A stretch of DNA of 35,602 bases from Candidatus Nomurabacteria bacterium. GTDB taxonomy: Bacteria > Patescibacteriota > Saccharimonadia > Saccharimonadales > Saccharimonadaceae. The notes beneath the pieces were generated by a model, which saw only the letters and a list, made by a program, of their open reading frames with translations, made no database searches and had not been told where the DNA came from. The stretch spans positions 1 to 35,602 of the forward strand of contig JAISBI010000014.1 of assembly GCA_031266275.1 (NCBI GenBank), in the 5' to 3' direction. Below are positions 1-7,679 of this stretch, in pieces. How positions within the stretch are numbered: the first letter of the stretch is position 1; each line of letters starts with the position of its first letter. Position numbers and translations under genes: made by a program.

Positions 1-157
1 TTTTTGGTAGGTGTAGCCTTGTTTGAGGCCTTGGGTGAAGGTTTGGGGGTTAGGATTAGGGTTAGAGAGTGGTGTGGGTGGGGTGTTGGGGGTTAGGTTC
101 TTTGAATGCCCCCCCCCCCCCCAGAGGGTTTTGATTAGTTGGGTTAGTGTATTTCAT
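1..157 (-). pseudogene. 5' end of a poly-G (G14) gene, out of frame as sequenced; runs off the window
   Basis: Reading leftward from the ATG at 157-155, the first residues are MKYTNPTNQNPL, followed by a run of 14 G. With G14 the frame ends at a stop about 17 codons past the tract, and with 15 G it stops even sooner. With 13 G (or 10, or 16) the frame stays open to the window edge and encodes a Pro/Asn/Thr-rich segment (HSKNLTPNTPP...). The start is supported by a promoter whose -10 box ends 7 nt before this ATG and matches the promoter of the FISUMP gene at 3449-4803. The layout (same promoter, short N-terminus, G tract) suggests a related phase-variable surface protein, but no FISUMP domain is visible in the fragment, so its product is unknown. 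An assembly error in the homopolymer would look the same. Confidence 0.5.
109..122 (-). repeat. Poly-G tract, 14 nt (C14 on + strand)
   Basis: Uninterrupted homopolymer about 12 codons after the predicted start codon. Thirteen G would give an open frame; fourteen are present. Tracts of this length are classic slipped-strand mispairing sites. Confidence 0.9.
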
Positions 158-164
158 GTTGGTT

Positions 165-193
165 AGTTTAGCATAAACAATACGGAAATACAA
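165..193 (-). promoter_or_regulatory. Leaderless extended -10 promoter of the poly-G gene
   Basis: On the minus strand: TTGTAT, 17 nt, TAAACT, with TGC directly before the -10. The ATG at 157 begins 8 nt past the hexamer (7-nt gap), so the transcript would start at or next to the start codon. TGCTAAACTAAC is shared with the promoter at 4810-4838. Confidence 0.65.
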
Positions 194-246
194 ATTATGG
201 TGAAATGGCATGTCACAATAGAGGTGAACCGGCTGTTCGATTGTCG

Positions 247-1068
247 TTATGGCGCGACATAATCTATTGCCTCCCTAGCTCTTTCATTGTATTTCCGGTC
301 CTCCTCAGCTTCATTGTCATAATATTCGTTTTTAAAAGCAATTCCATACCCCCTGTCCCAAGTTATCCTGGCTTTCTGTGTTAATTCGCCTTTAATTTTT
401 CCTTCATAAAGCTCGACATAGGCCAGCTTATCTTCTTGGGTTTTATTTGCTTTCAGAATCCTGCGGAGCTTAGTAGCACGTGGAGTATATTTTGCACTAT
501 TATCTTCCTCATCAAGCCATGAAGACGCGCAGGCAGCCAGACCCGTCCCTCTTGCTACCCGCACATCAAGACTTCCACGTCTAATCTCATATCGCAACAT
601 CAAGGCGAAGGCTCTTTTATCGTCAATTTTCATCGTTTTAAATAATTCTGGTGTCAATGTAGAAAATCGCAAGCGCTCACTGACGGGAGGATCGTCATAC
701 TCCGGGTATCTATCGACAATCTGTTCGGGCTCGGGCTCCTCCATATCTTCATCGTCTTCAAGGGCCTCTGGAGTTTCAATAATTTCAGTGGCTCCTGCGA
801 CCTCAGGAATTTCGGGGGCTTCACCGAATTCGCCCGCAACTCCCATTAAAATACTACCATCCATAGCTATCTGACCGGCTGGTAACTTAACTTTTTCCTC
901 TTCGACTTCTCTTTTTTCTCTAATTAGCTCGCTCCGCCCTTGTTCAACGCTAAGCGGGCCGACCCAGGTGGTTTTATTGTCAGGAAAAACATCGTGATAC
1001 GGCACTATATCACCGTCATCATTTATAGCATCATACCTGCCATCTTCTACATATACCTTTCCTACCAT
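247..1068 (-). CDS. Hypothetical acidic protein, 273 aa
   Basis: I do not recognise a family. The N-terminal part is soluble-looking. Residues about 85-130 form a strongly acidic, Pro/Glu-rich linker (EALEDDEDMEEPEPEQ), followed by a charged, probably helical C-terminal part rich in Lys, Arg and Glu. There is no signal peptide or membrane segment. The ATG at 1068 is supported by a strong promoter whose -10 ends 8 nt upstream; there is no Shine-Dalgarno sequence, so the mRNA is probably leaderless. It follows rpmH across a terminator and is therefore transcribed separately. The frame covers more than 800 nt without a stop, and the acidic linker looks like a real protein and not a shadow frame. 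Function unknown. Confidence 0.75.
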   Translation of the reverse strand: MVGKVYVEDGRYDAINDDGDIVPYHDVFPDNKTTWVGPLSVEQGRSELIREKREVEEEKVKLPAGQIAMDGSILMGVAGEFGEAPEIPEVAGATEIIETPEALEDDEDMEEPEPEQIVDRYPEYDDPPVSERLRFSTLTPELFKTMKIDDKRAFALMLRYEIRRGSLDVRVARGTGLAACASSWLDEEDNSAKYTPRATKLRRILKANKTQEDKLAYVELYEGKIKGELTQKARITWDRGYGIAFKNEYYDNEAEEDRKYNERAREAIDYVAP

Positions 1069-1076
1069 ACCCTTCT

Positions 1077-1105
1077 ATTATAGCACACTCAAGGTAAAAA
1101 GTCAA
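1077..1105 (-). promoter_or_regulatory. Promoter embedded in the rpmH terminator
   Basis: TTGACT, 17 nt, TATAAT with a TGC extended -10 on the minus strand. The -35 box lies inside the descending arm of the terminator at 1096-1121. The ATG of the 273-aa gene begins 8 nt after the -10. Confidence 0.75.
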
Positions 1106-1121
1106 GCAAAGCTTGACTTTT
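1096..1121 (-). terminator. Intrinsic terminator after rpsB-rpmH
   Basis: Perfect 11-bp stem (AAAAGTCAAGC / GCTTGACTTTT) with a 3-nt loop and a T run on the minus strand, 19 nt beyond the rpmH stop codon. Confidence 0.8.
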
Positions 1122-1139
1122 ACTCTGGGATTGAACAAA

Positions 1140-1292
1140 TTATTTATGCGTTTTGACCGACAATAATTTGCGGTTTTTATTGCGGCGACGCTTCAAAACT
1201 AGTCGACCGTTTTTGCTGCTCATGCGGGCGCGAAAACCGTGTTTGCGGGCGCGGCGGCGAACTTTTGGCTGATGGGTGCGTTTAGTGCTCAT
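1140..1292 (-). CDS. rpmH: 50S ribosomal protein L34
   Basis: A 50-residue, extremely basic protein beginning [20 protein letters not shown] and ending in LLSVKTHK. It carries the L34 signature in which the usual GFRxRM element appears as GFRARM, followed by a Lys/Arg-rich tail. L34 is a core protein of the large subunit near the exit-tunnel side. Its ATG overlaps the rpsB UGA as ATGA, so translation is probably coupled. L34 is normally next to rnpA and dnaA near the origin. Here it directly follows rpsB, with no rnpA nearby, so the gene has been relocated. The reading frame was translated by hand and is too short for many automatic gene callers. Confidence 0.93.
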   Translation of the reverse strand: MSTKRTHQPKVRRRARKHGFRARMSSKNGRLVLKRRRNKNRKLLSVKTHK

Positions 1293-1996
1293 TGCTTATC
1301 CTCCTTTTTGACTTTCGCGGCGCCGGTCTTGACGGCATCTGCCAAGTAGCCTAGTATTAGTTCTAATGATTTAATGGCATCGTCGTTGGCCGGAATGACA
1401 TAGTCGATTCCCTCTGGGTCGGCGTTGCTGTCGACGATGGCCACGACCGGTATGCCAAGTTTTTTGGCTTCTGACACAGCGATACCATCAGTCAAAACGT
1501 CGACTACGATGACAGCACCAGGCCGGCCTTTCATATCTTTGATACCACCGTATTTGATATTATCGGCGTCAATTTGTTCTTGGAACCGCTGCACTTCAAG
1601 CTTGTTGTAGCGATTAGCCAGCTCCCCTGTCGCCATGCGCTTTTCCAGCTGCTTTAGCTTCTTAATCTGCGTGCCAATCGTCGTATGATTGGTCAGCATG
1701 CCGCCCAGCCAGCGCTCGACCACATATGGTTGGCCGAGCTCATCAGCGACTTTGCGCACCAGCTCTTTGGCCTGCTTCTTGGTCCCGACGAATAAAACCT
1801 GCCGGCCAGCTTCCGCCACCCCAGTCAAAAACTCTTGCGCCGCCTCGATGCCCGCAGCAGTCTGTTCCAAATCCAAAACATGCGAATCCTGACGCTTGCT
1901 ATGGATATATTTTGCCATCTTCGGATTCCAGCGGCTGACTTTGTGGCCAAAATGCGCGCCCGAACCAAACAAGGCTTTGATATCTACTCCTGACAT
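1289..1996 (-). CDS. rpsB: 30S ribosomal protein S2
   Basis: A 235-aa S2 protein of normal length. Recognisable family segments are [15 protein letters not shown] at the N-terminus, the central [10 protein letters not shown] and [13 protein letters not shown], and [12 protein letters not shown] / [17 protein letters not shown] near the C-terminus. S2 binds the 30S subunit at the head-body junction and helps to recruit S1. The start ATG has a clear AAGGAG site 6-7 nt upstream. The usual partner tsf (EF-Ts) is not downstream; rpmH takes its place with a 4-nt overlap. A promoter and a structured leader of about 75 nt lie upstream, the latter possibly used for autoregulation. Confidence 0.97.
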   Translation of the reverse strand: MSGVDIKALFGSGAHFGHKVSRWNPKMAKYIHSKRQDSHVLDLEQTAAGIEAAQEFLTGVAEAGRQVLFVGTKKQAKELVRKVADELGQPYVVERWLGGMLTNHTTIGTQIKKLKQLEKRMATGELANRYNKLEVQRFQEQIDADNIKYGGIKDMKGRPGAVIVVDVLTDGIAVSEAKKLGIPVVAIVDSNADPEGIDYVIPANDDAIKSLELILGYLADAVKTGAAKVKKEDKQ

Positions 1997-2013
1997 TACA
2001 CTCCTTTTTCTTC

Positions 2014-2053
2014 GTTCGCCGCCCCGTTTTGACAGGAGTTTTCGCTGGCGAAC
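2014..2053 (-). promoter_or_regulatory. Stem in the rpsB 5' leader
   Basis: A perfect 7-bp inverted repeat (GTTCGCC / GGCGAAC, 26-nt loop) within the predicted rpsB leader, ending about 18 nt before the start codon and just upstream of the Shine-Dalgarno site. S2 autoregulates through its leader in other bacteria; whether this stem does so is not known. Confidence 0.4.
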
Positions 2054-2080
2054 TGTATCGTTAATTAATATTATGTTTGA

Positions 2081-2109
2081 ATTTTATCAAAAAACCCTTG
2101 CAAAGTCAA
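2081..2109 (-). promoter_or_regulatory. rpsB promoter
   Basis: TTGACT, 17 nt, TAAAAT with TGA as extended -10 on the minus strand. It overlaps, face to face, the plus-strand promoter at 2098-2126. Confidence 0.7.
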
Positions 2110-2126
2110 ACTTTATCTGCTAAAAT
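2098..2126 (+). promoter_or_regulatory. Promoter of the 385-aa membrane protein
   Basis: TTGCAA, 17 nt, TAAAAT with a TGC extended -10. Twelve bases are shared with the rpsB promoter on the other strand, so both cannot be occupied at once. Confidence 0.7.
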
Positions 2127-2163
2127 ATACTCATAAGCATTATAAAAAATAAGGAGAACAGAG

Positions 2164-3321
2164 GTGGGATTATTTAGCAAAAAACCAGCTGCGCCGGCCG
2201 AACCGTTTAATCCATTTGGTAGTGGAACAAATTTTACGACAACTGCGACGGCACAACCGGCAGCGGTAGCGCCCGTTGCCCCTGCGGCTGAACCTGAGAC
2301 GCCAGCGCCTGTAGCGACCGATGCCCCAGCGGTTCCTGTCACGCCAGACATAGCAGCACCGATGCCTGACATCGCCCCAGCGGCCGCTCCGGCGATAGAG
2401 CCGACCCCAATATTGGATACACCGGATACTCCAATAGTTGAAACTCCTGCCGAACCCGCAAGTGAACCGCCAGCACCTCTTGAAACTGAAGCTAGTCCTG
2501 CACCCACCGAATCCCCTGCTGTTGAAAACTCTATCGCCGAGGTCGAAACACCGCTGGCACCAGCGCCCGAATTAGATTTTACTGAACAATTAAGCGTCAT
2601 ACCACCAGAGCCAAACGCCAATGGCGACAATGTGACAGAAATCACTCCCGACACGACCGCGACCGAATCTGCGGCGCCAGCTCTAGAAACACCGACCGAA
2701 ACTCCCGTCGCCGAATCTGCACCAGAAACAATTGAGCCGACTGCCAATGAGCCAGCTCCCGAGGCTACCAACCCCGAAGTGATGAACAACGAGCCAACGA
2801 CACCAGCTGCGCTAGACGGTATTACCGCTCCGGTCGCACCCGATGAAGAGCCAGCGCTCGTCCCCGACGACGAACAACACCCAGCGGCAGCGGCCATCGA
2901 CAGTATGATTGCTAATGGTAATTCGTCCGTCGCCATAGTTGACGACAAAAAACTATTCAGCAAAAACAACCTCGTCCCATTAATCATCATCGCAGTAGTG
3001 ATCATAGGCTTGATAGGCGCTAGCCTCTTGCTCTACATCAAATGGCAAGGTGAAAAAACTGATGCACTGAACAAAGCTGAAGAAATCTACAGCATGAACC
3101 TATTAATCGAAAATATGGAAAAAGAGTCCACTGACACCACCGACCTCGAGAAAGAAAATTCCGACCTCAAAACAGAAGCCCAACAGCTGAACGACGACCT
3201 CGCGAAGTACAAAAAAGACCTCGAGACCATGAAAGAGCAAAACAATAAATTAACCACCGAAAACGAAAAGCTCCAAGCCGAGAGCAATAAAACCGCCGAC
3301 CCTGCCGCAAAGCCTCAATAG
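2164..3321 (+). CDS. Single-pass membrane protein with Pro/Ala/Glu-rich region and C-terminal coiled coil
   Basis: This 385-aa protein starts with GTG, 7 nt after an AAGGAG site. Residues 1-20 (MGLFSKKPAAPAEPFNPF) are followed by about 240 residues of low-complexity Pro/Ala/Thr/Glu sequence. One hydrophobic segment lies at about 270-293 (VPLIIIAVVIIGLIGASLLLY). After it comes a heptad-like coiled coil (about 300-375) rich in Glu, Lys and Leu. I recognise no enzyme domain. The likely topology is a long disordered tail on one side of the membrane and the coiled coil on the other, as in a stalk or scaffold protein. The minus-strand open frame across the same region is a low-complexity Ser/Gly/Ala shadow caused by the repetitive codons. 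Confidence 0.8.
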   Translation: MGLFSKKPAAPAEPFNPFGSGTNFTTTATAQPAAVAPVAPAAEPETPAPVATDAPAVPVTPDIAAPMPDIAPAAAPAIEPTPILDTPDTPIVETPAEPASEPPAPLETEASPAPTESPAVENSIAEVETPLAPAPELDFTEQLSVIPPEPNANGDNVTEITPDTTATESAAPALETPTETPVAESAPETIEPTANEPAPEATNPEVMNNEPTTPAALDGITAPVAPDEEPALVPDDEQHPAAAAIDSMIANGNSSVAIVDDKKLFSKNNLVPLIIIAVVIIGLIGASLLLYIKWQGEKTDALNKAEEIYSMNLLIENMEKESTDTTDLEKENSDLKTEAQQLNDDLAKYKKDLETMKEQNNKLTTENEKLQAESNKTADPAAKPQ

Positions 3322-3371
3322 ACACTTCAATATACCATGATTGTCATTCGTCAATCACTCTCTCACTGTCG

Positions 3372-3434
3372 TTCGCCGGCTCGACCGGCGAATTCACGAA
3401 GCCGCTAAAGATTCGCCGATTGGAGTCGGCGAAT
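3372..3434. terminator. Two GC-rich hairpins between convergent genes
   Basis: TTCGCCGG/CCGGCGAA (3372-3392) and ATTCGCCGA/TCGGCGAAT (3411-3434) lie between the convergent ends of the 385-aa gene and the FISUMP gene. They share the core TTCGCCG. Neither has a strong T run, so they may be weak bidirectional terminators or small palindromic repeats. Confidence 0.45.
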
Positions 3435-3448
3435 GATAGTATATGAGG

Positions 3449-4803
3449 CTAACTAACTAAACAACGAACCGCATATCCGTCGAGCCGAGTGTTGCTGCCC
3501 GCGCCCGGGCTGACGTAGCTACTGTGAAAGTGTGTGTAGTAAGCGTAGGCCGACAAATCGACCGACGAAGACCAATAGTCGCCGGCCGAACCCTGACCGT
3601 AGAGGCCTGAGTAGTAGCTGCCACTAAAAGCGCCCTGCCAAGCGCCCGCCGACAGCCACAGGGTTGCTAGTTGAGCCGGAGTGCCAGATTGATAGGCTCC
3701 TGTACCATCATATTTAGTATCAAGGTAGCCAAAGTCTCCACCAGCGTTTTGTCCACTGGGTAGTTTCCAGCCACTTGGACAAATGGACTGTTGAGCGATG
3801 TAGCCAGAACCTTTACCATTACTGTAATCGGCTTGGGCGGCTGAACCAGCCGTGGCCGTATAGTAGTTATATAGATAGCCACAGCCGGTTTTGGAGTTAG
3901 TATTGTAGGATATGCCGCCATTATCAGCATCTCCCGTGTTACTTATGCAGTTGGTGCTGTTGGACATACTTGAGTCGTTGGGGTTTACTTGGCGCCAGGC
4001 GTCATAGTTAGAAGAAGCTGAGGAACCGGTGCCACTACGGGTGAGATAGCCAGTCTTTACAAAGTTAGTAATATCATCATAGGTGCCTGAGGTGAAACTA
4101 CCCCATGCGAAGTCTATGGTTTTGGGTTCGGATGCAGGGACGTTGGTGGTGTCAGAGGTGAGGGCCATGCCTGGTTTTAGGGCTAGTTTGAGGTCATCTA
4201 TCATCCAACACTTGTTGTCTTTAAGCTTTCGTACTAAGTATAATTGATCATTCCTAGTATCTATCATAGTCATAGTACTAGCTGGGTCTGGGTCTGCTGC
4301 GTCATATACTGGTCTGGCTTGGCAGTCAGCTGAGGTGAAGGTTTGCATGGGTATGGGTAAGTTATCCTGCAATACATAAGCAATGGTGATGTTATAGTCT
4401 CCATTGGCTAGGTTATTATCTGCACATACTTCATATTGCGTGGTCTTTAGTTCGTTTGTGGTAGTGTTGGCTGTGTCTATAATGGTTAGTGGGTTATTTG
4501 AGTCTGTTGGTAGGTTATTAGAGTTTTGGGTGATTGTTATATTGTTACCTGCTGTATTGGTTCTTAGGTATACTTTCATGTTATAGCCTAGGGTATTCTT
4601 TGTGGTGGTTATGGTGTCTAGGGAAAAAGGAGTGCAAGAGTTGGGAGTGAGGGTGAGGGTTTGTTCTTGGTTTATGGTGAGGGTTATAGAATCGGCAGCG
4701 TTAGTGGTTTTATGGATTAGGCTAGTGAGTAGGGCTAGCAGTAGGAGGAGACATATAAGACCCCCCCCCAGGGGAGTTTGGTTTGGGATGGTTTTTTGAT
4801 CAT
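3449..4803 (-). pseudogene. FISUMP-domain surface protein, phase OFF (G9 tract)
   Basis: The body of this gene (downstream of 4759) encodes a signal/anchor helix, a region with SITLTINQEQ and LRTNTAGNN, and a C-terminal FISUMP domain with the usual order: MIDTRNDQLYLVRKLKDNKCWMIDDLKL, CPSGWKLPSG, GDYWSSS and a final GYAVRCLVS. The promoter and ATG at 4803 open a different frame, MIKKPSQTKLPWGG, which hits a stop after 22 codons because the tract has 9 G. One extra G joins both parts into a 451-aa protein with LPWGGGLICLLLLLALLTSL, nearly identical to the intact paralogue at 25623-26966 (447 aa). Starting at the internal ATG 4579 would remove the export signal. This looks like a reversible phase-OFF state and not decay, because the rest of the frame is intact. 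FISUMP proteins are secreted or surface-exposed; their ligand is unknown. A homopolymer assembly error cannot be excluded. Confidence 0.85.
4761..4769 (-). repeat. Poly-G tract, 9 nt (OFF)
   Basis: It is flanked on both sides by bases shared with the tract at 26911-26923. Ten G would be in frame; nine are present. Confidence 0.9.
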
Positions 4804-4809
4804 AGTGTT

Positions 4810-4838
4810 AGTTTAGCATAGAGGTTTTAATTTTACAA
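4810..4838 (-). promoter_or_regulatory. Leaderless extended -10 promoter of the FISUMP gene
   Basis: TTGTAA, 17 nt, TAAACT with a TGC extension on the minus strand; the ATG at 4803 follows after 6 nt. It has the same architecture and TGCTAAACTAAC core as the promoter at 165-193. Confidence 0.65.
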
Positions 4839-4874
4839 GGGTTTTTGTGGATTCGGTTCACTAAGCTAAAAAAC

Positions 4875-4903
4875 TTTACAACTCAACCATTTTTTGTTAT
4901 ACT
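4875..4903 (+). promoter_or_regulatory. Leaderless promoter of rpmE
   Basis: TTTACA, 17 nt, TATACT, then 7 nt to the ATG at 4911. No Shine-Dalgarno sequence is present between the -10 and the ATG. Confidence 0.75.
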
Positions 4904-4910
4904 GTCTCTC

Positions 4911-5249
4911 ATGAAGAAAGATTTACACCCCGAATATCACTATGTCGTGTTTCAAGACGAAGCTGCTGGCTTTGTGTTTTTGACTAAGTCCACAGCGACT
5001 TCAACAGAGACTATCAAATGGGAAGATGGCCAAGAATATCCACTGATCAAAGTGCATATTTCCAGTGCCAGCCACCCGTTTTTCACCGGCGAAGAAAAAA
5101 TCATCGACACCGAAGGCCGCGTCGACCGCTTCGCCGCCCGCATGAAAGCCGCCGCCGATGCTAAAGCCAAAAAGGCTGCCAAGCTAGCCGAGAAAAAGGT
5201 CGCGAAAAAGCCAGCCGCCAAGCCCGACGAAGAAAAAGTCGCTGAATAA
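4911..5249 (+). CDS. rpmE2: 50S ribosomal protein L31, type B, with basic tail
   Basis: It begins [16 protein letters not shown] and contains the type B L31 core ([27 protein letters not shown]), without the zinc-binding cysteines of type A. The protein has 112 residues, longer than the roughly 80 usual for type B, because of a C-terminal tail rich in Ala and Lys (residues about 80-112). L31 bridges the 50S and 30S subunits. The start at 4911 is preferred over an upstream in-frame ATG because a promoter ends 7 nt before it and MKKDLHP is the family N-terminus. A bidirectional terminator follows the stop. Confidence 0.92.
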   Translation: MKKDLHPEYHYVVFQDEAAGFVFLTKSTATSTETIKWEDGQEYPLIKVHISSASHPFFTGEEKIIDTEGRVDRFAARMKAAADAKAKKAAKLAEKKVAKKPAAKPDEEKVAE

Positions 5250-5266
5250 AAAATTAGCAGATTTTT

Positions 5267-5292
5267 AAAAGCACCTCTCAATAGGTGCTTTT
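5267..5292. terminator. Bidirectional terminator, rpmE / MFS gene
   Basis: A perfect 10-bp stem AAAAGCACCT / AGGTGCTTTT with a 6-nt loop and T-rich flanks on both strands, between convergent genes. Confidence 0.85.
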
Positions 5293-5327
5293 ACTTTATT
5301 ATACTTACAAAAGCCGTCTTGTAAAAA

Positions 5328-6539
5328 TTATTTATTCAAGGCTCGGTATTTTTCGGTCATAGTGAGCAGTCCAGCCACGGCGGCTAGGCCGAAACCGACG
5401 GCGAAGGCCGTTATATCGCCGATGGTCAGGGCTACTATGAAGACTGTTAGCCAGGCTAGGAATTTGAACCAGCTGTCGAAATAGGCTACTACCGAGACGT
5501 AGGCCAGCCGAGTTTCGTCGTTATCGTCGGCTTCGTCGTAAAAGCCTTTGGAAATCGGGATGTGATTGGCGGCGCTGGCGGTTTCGTGGGCAATGTTGAG
5601 AAATAGCGCGCCCAGATATTGGCTGATAAAACCGCGGATGATGTAGAAAATCGACATCAGTATCGCGCCGCCGCGCAGCAAAACCCGGCCGAATTTTTTG
5701 TCAACCAGGTGGCCGATTAGAATGGCCGCTATAATGGCCGCCACCACTGATAACGATTGCAGAACTCCGACACCCATATACAAAGTGGTCGGCGTCAGGA
5801 TGGTGATGGCCACAAAAATCGGCCACAGCGGGCTGGCCATCGTCATTTCCACGCCGGAGCAGGCGTAGGCCAAGATGTTGCGGCGATATTTTCGAAAATC
5901 CAACTTACGCAGATTCAGCCGCCGACGCGTGGCTACCAATTCGCGCGACCGCAGCAGTGGTAGACCGGCCATAATCATTAAAATCAAACCGATTAGGAAA
6001 ATATATTTGCTACCAAAAATCACCGCCACCACGCCGCCAATTAGCGGCCCGACCACTGTGCCGATTTTTTCCACCGCGTGCAGATAAGCAATCTGCTTGC
6101 CTTCGCTATGAATATTGTGAATTTTGGAAAATTCGCCGTGCAGCGGCACCGCCACAAAACTGTGCGTCATACCGCCTACCATACCGAGCAGCCACAGCGG
6201 CCAAGCCACCATATCGGCCGAGAAAAACATCGTCTGATAAATCGCCGTAATCAAGAAACCAATCACCATGGTCTTTTTCGGGCCAATCCGCGCCATGATT
6301 TTGCCAACCAAAAAATCCAAACCAAACAGTCGCAGCACAAAATACCACACCATCATAAAACAAACATCGGTAAAAGAATGCGTAGTCTGCCAGATATAAA
6401 TCGGCCCAAACAAGCCAGTCATGGCGATTGACAGATTATGAATCATATTGGCGATGTAAATCCGCGCCATATCGTTCATTTTGATATGTTGCCAAAAATG
6501 CCGATGGGTATGACGTATGTGTTTCATTGCTATGCTCAT
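5328..6539 (-). CDS. Major facilitator superfamily transporter
   Basis: A 403-aa, very hydrophobic protein with about 11-12 predicted membrane helices separated by short charged loops, for example [12 protein letters not shown] after helix 2 (the MFS motif A position) and [12 protein letters not shown] in the second half. The length fits a 12-helix MFS carrier. The N-terminus is His-rich ([17 protein letters not shown]). The substrate cannot be read from the sequence. The ATG at 6539 is supported by a TACAAT box ending 7 nt upstream (leaderless). The gene is divergent from prfA and ends against rpmE across a shared terminator. Confidence 0.85.
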   Translation of the reverse strand: MSIAMKHIRHTHRHFWQHIKMNDMARIYIANMIHNLSIAMTGLFGPIYIWQTTHSFTDVCFMMVWYFVLRLFGLDFLVGKIMARIGPKKTMVIGFLITAIYQTMFFSADMVAWPLWLLGMVGGMTHSFVAVPLHGEFSKIHNIHSEGKQIAYLHAVEKIGTVVGPLIGGVVAVIFGSKYIFLIGLILMIMAGLPLLRSRELVATRRRLNLRKLDFRKYRRNILAYACSGVEMTMASPLWPIFVAITILTPTTLYMGVGVLQSLSVVAAIIAAILIGHLVDKKFGRVLLRGGAILMSIFYIIRGFISQYLGALFLNIAHETASAANHIPISKGFYDEADDNDETRLAYVSVVAYFDSWFKFLAWLTVFIVALTIGDITAFAVGFGLAAVAGLLTMTEKYRALNK

Positions 6540-6546
6540 GGTATCT

Positions 6547-6555
6547 ATTGTAGCA
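6547..6555 (-). promoter_or_regulatory. Extended -10 of the MFS gene (leaderless)
   Basis: TGCTACAAT on the minus strand, followed after 7 nt by the ATG at 6539. I see no good -35 box. Confidence 0.6.
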
Positions 6556-6596
6556 TAGATAAAAAGATTGGTGCCACTTCGTACCTTTCGTCAATT

Positions 6597-6625
6597 TTGG
6601 CAATTTTCATCTGTTGTGATAGAAT
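6597..6625 (+). promoter_or_regulatory. Leaderless promoter of prfA-prmC
   Basis: TTGGCA, 17 nt, TAGAAT with a TGA extended -10, then 7 nt to the ATG at 6633. Confidence 0.78.
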
Positions 6626-6632
6626 GTTATTT

Positions 6633-7679
6633 ATGACTGAAGCATCTGAAATCGACAAATTGCAATCCGAGCGTGAGGCTTTGACGGACTTTTTGGCTCG
6701 TCCTGATGCTTATGCCGATACGGAATTTGCGGGAAAGCAGCGCCGCTTGAGCGAAGTAAGCGAGCTTTTGGATTTGATGTCGAAAAAAACCAGTTTGGAG
6801 AAAGATTTGGCGGACGCGCGGGGTGATGCTGCCCTGTCAAGTCTAATTCCTGATTTGGAAAATGAATTATCTGAGACTGAGCAAACATTGACCGACAAAT
6901 TGATTCCCAAAGACCCTAACGATGACAAAAACGCCATCGTGGAAATCAGGGCTGGCGCTGGCGGCGACGAAGCGTCGCTGTTCGCTGGCGAACTGCTCAA
7001 GATGTATTTGAAATATGCCGAAAATCACGGGCTAAAAACGGAGATTTTGGGGCAAAATATCAACGACGCTGGCGGATACAAGGAAGTGTCGTTTATGGTC
7101 AGGGGCGACCAGCCGTACGGCCAGTTGAAATTCGAATCAGGCGTGCACCGCGTGCAACGCGTGCCGGTGACAGAATCGCAAGGCCGTGTCCACACTTCGA
7201 CCGTCACCGTCGCCGTCATGCCTGAGGCCGAAGAAACCGACATCGAAATCAATCCCTCTGAATTGCGGGTCGATATTTACCGCTCATCCGGACATGGCGG
7301 ACAGTCCGTCAATACCACCGATTCGGCCGTGCGCATCACTCACTTGCCGACCGGAATTGTCGTGACCAACCAAGACGAAAAATCGCAAATCAAAAACCGC
7401 GACAAAGCAATGTCTGTGTTGCGTAGTCGTTTATTACAGATGAAAATCGACGCGGAAAATGCCAAACTGGCCGCTGAAAAGCGCGCGCTCATCGGCACCG
7501 GCGACCGCTCGGAAAAAATTCGGACTTATAACTTCCCGCAAGACCGCATTACCGACCATCGCATCGGCTATTCCCGCTCTAATATCCCAAGCGCCATGAA
7601 CGGCGACATCGATGATATCGAAGAGCAATTGCACCTCAAAGAGCGCGCATTAAATCTGGAAACTCCAGATGAAAATTAA
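6633..7679 (+). CDS. prfA: Peptide chain release factor 1
   Basis: RF1 recognises UAA and UAG and triggers peptidyl-tRNA hydrolysis. The catalytic GGQ is at residues 222-224 ([12 protein letters not shown]). The codon-recognition tripeptide is PVT at 178-180 ([14 protein letters not shown]), matching the RF1 PxT motif and not the RF2 SPF. Length is 348 aa. The frame is open upstream to 6438, but the start at 6633 ([10 protein letters not shown]) is chosen because the promoter ends 7 nt before it and homologous RF1 proteins start with such a short helix. prmC overlaps its end by 11 nt, so the enzyme and its substrate are made together. Confidence 0.96.
   Translation: MTEASEIDKLQSEREALTDFLARPDAYADTEFAGKQRRLSEVSELLDLMSKKTSLEKDLADARGDAALSSLIPDLENELSETEQTLTDKLIPKDPNDDKNAIVEIRAGAGGDEASLFAGELLKMYLKYAENHGLKTEILGQNINDAGGYKEVSFMVRGDQPYGQLKFESGVHRVQRVPVTESQGRVHTSTVTVAVMPEAEETDIEINPSELRVDIYRSSGHGGQSVNTTDSAVRITHLPTGIVVTNQDEKSQIKNRDKAMSVLRSRLLQMKIDAENAKLAAEKRALIGTGDRSEKIRTYNFPQDRITDHRIGYSRSNIPSAMNGDIDDIEEQLHLKERALNLETPDEN

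Noticed and set aside
2106-3005. 299-aa minus-strand open frame rich in Ser/Gly/Ala
   Set aside because: It is a mirror of the Pro/Ala/Thr-rich codons of the real plus-strand gene (2164-3321), with no ribosome site.
3372-3434. CRISPR-like repeats (two TTCGCCG hairpins)
   Set aside because: Only two units with different arms and no spacer pattern; better explained as hairpins between convergent genes.
4579-4579. Internal ATG as the genuine start of the FISUMP gene at 3449-4803
   Set aside because: It would remove the signal helix. The upstream sequence is coding in the shifted frame and nearly identical to the paralogue, and the promoter sits at 4810-4838.
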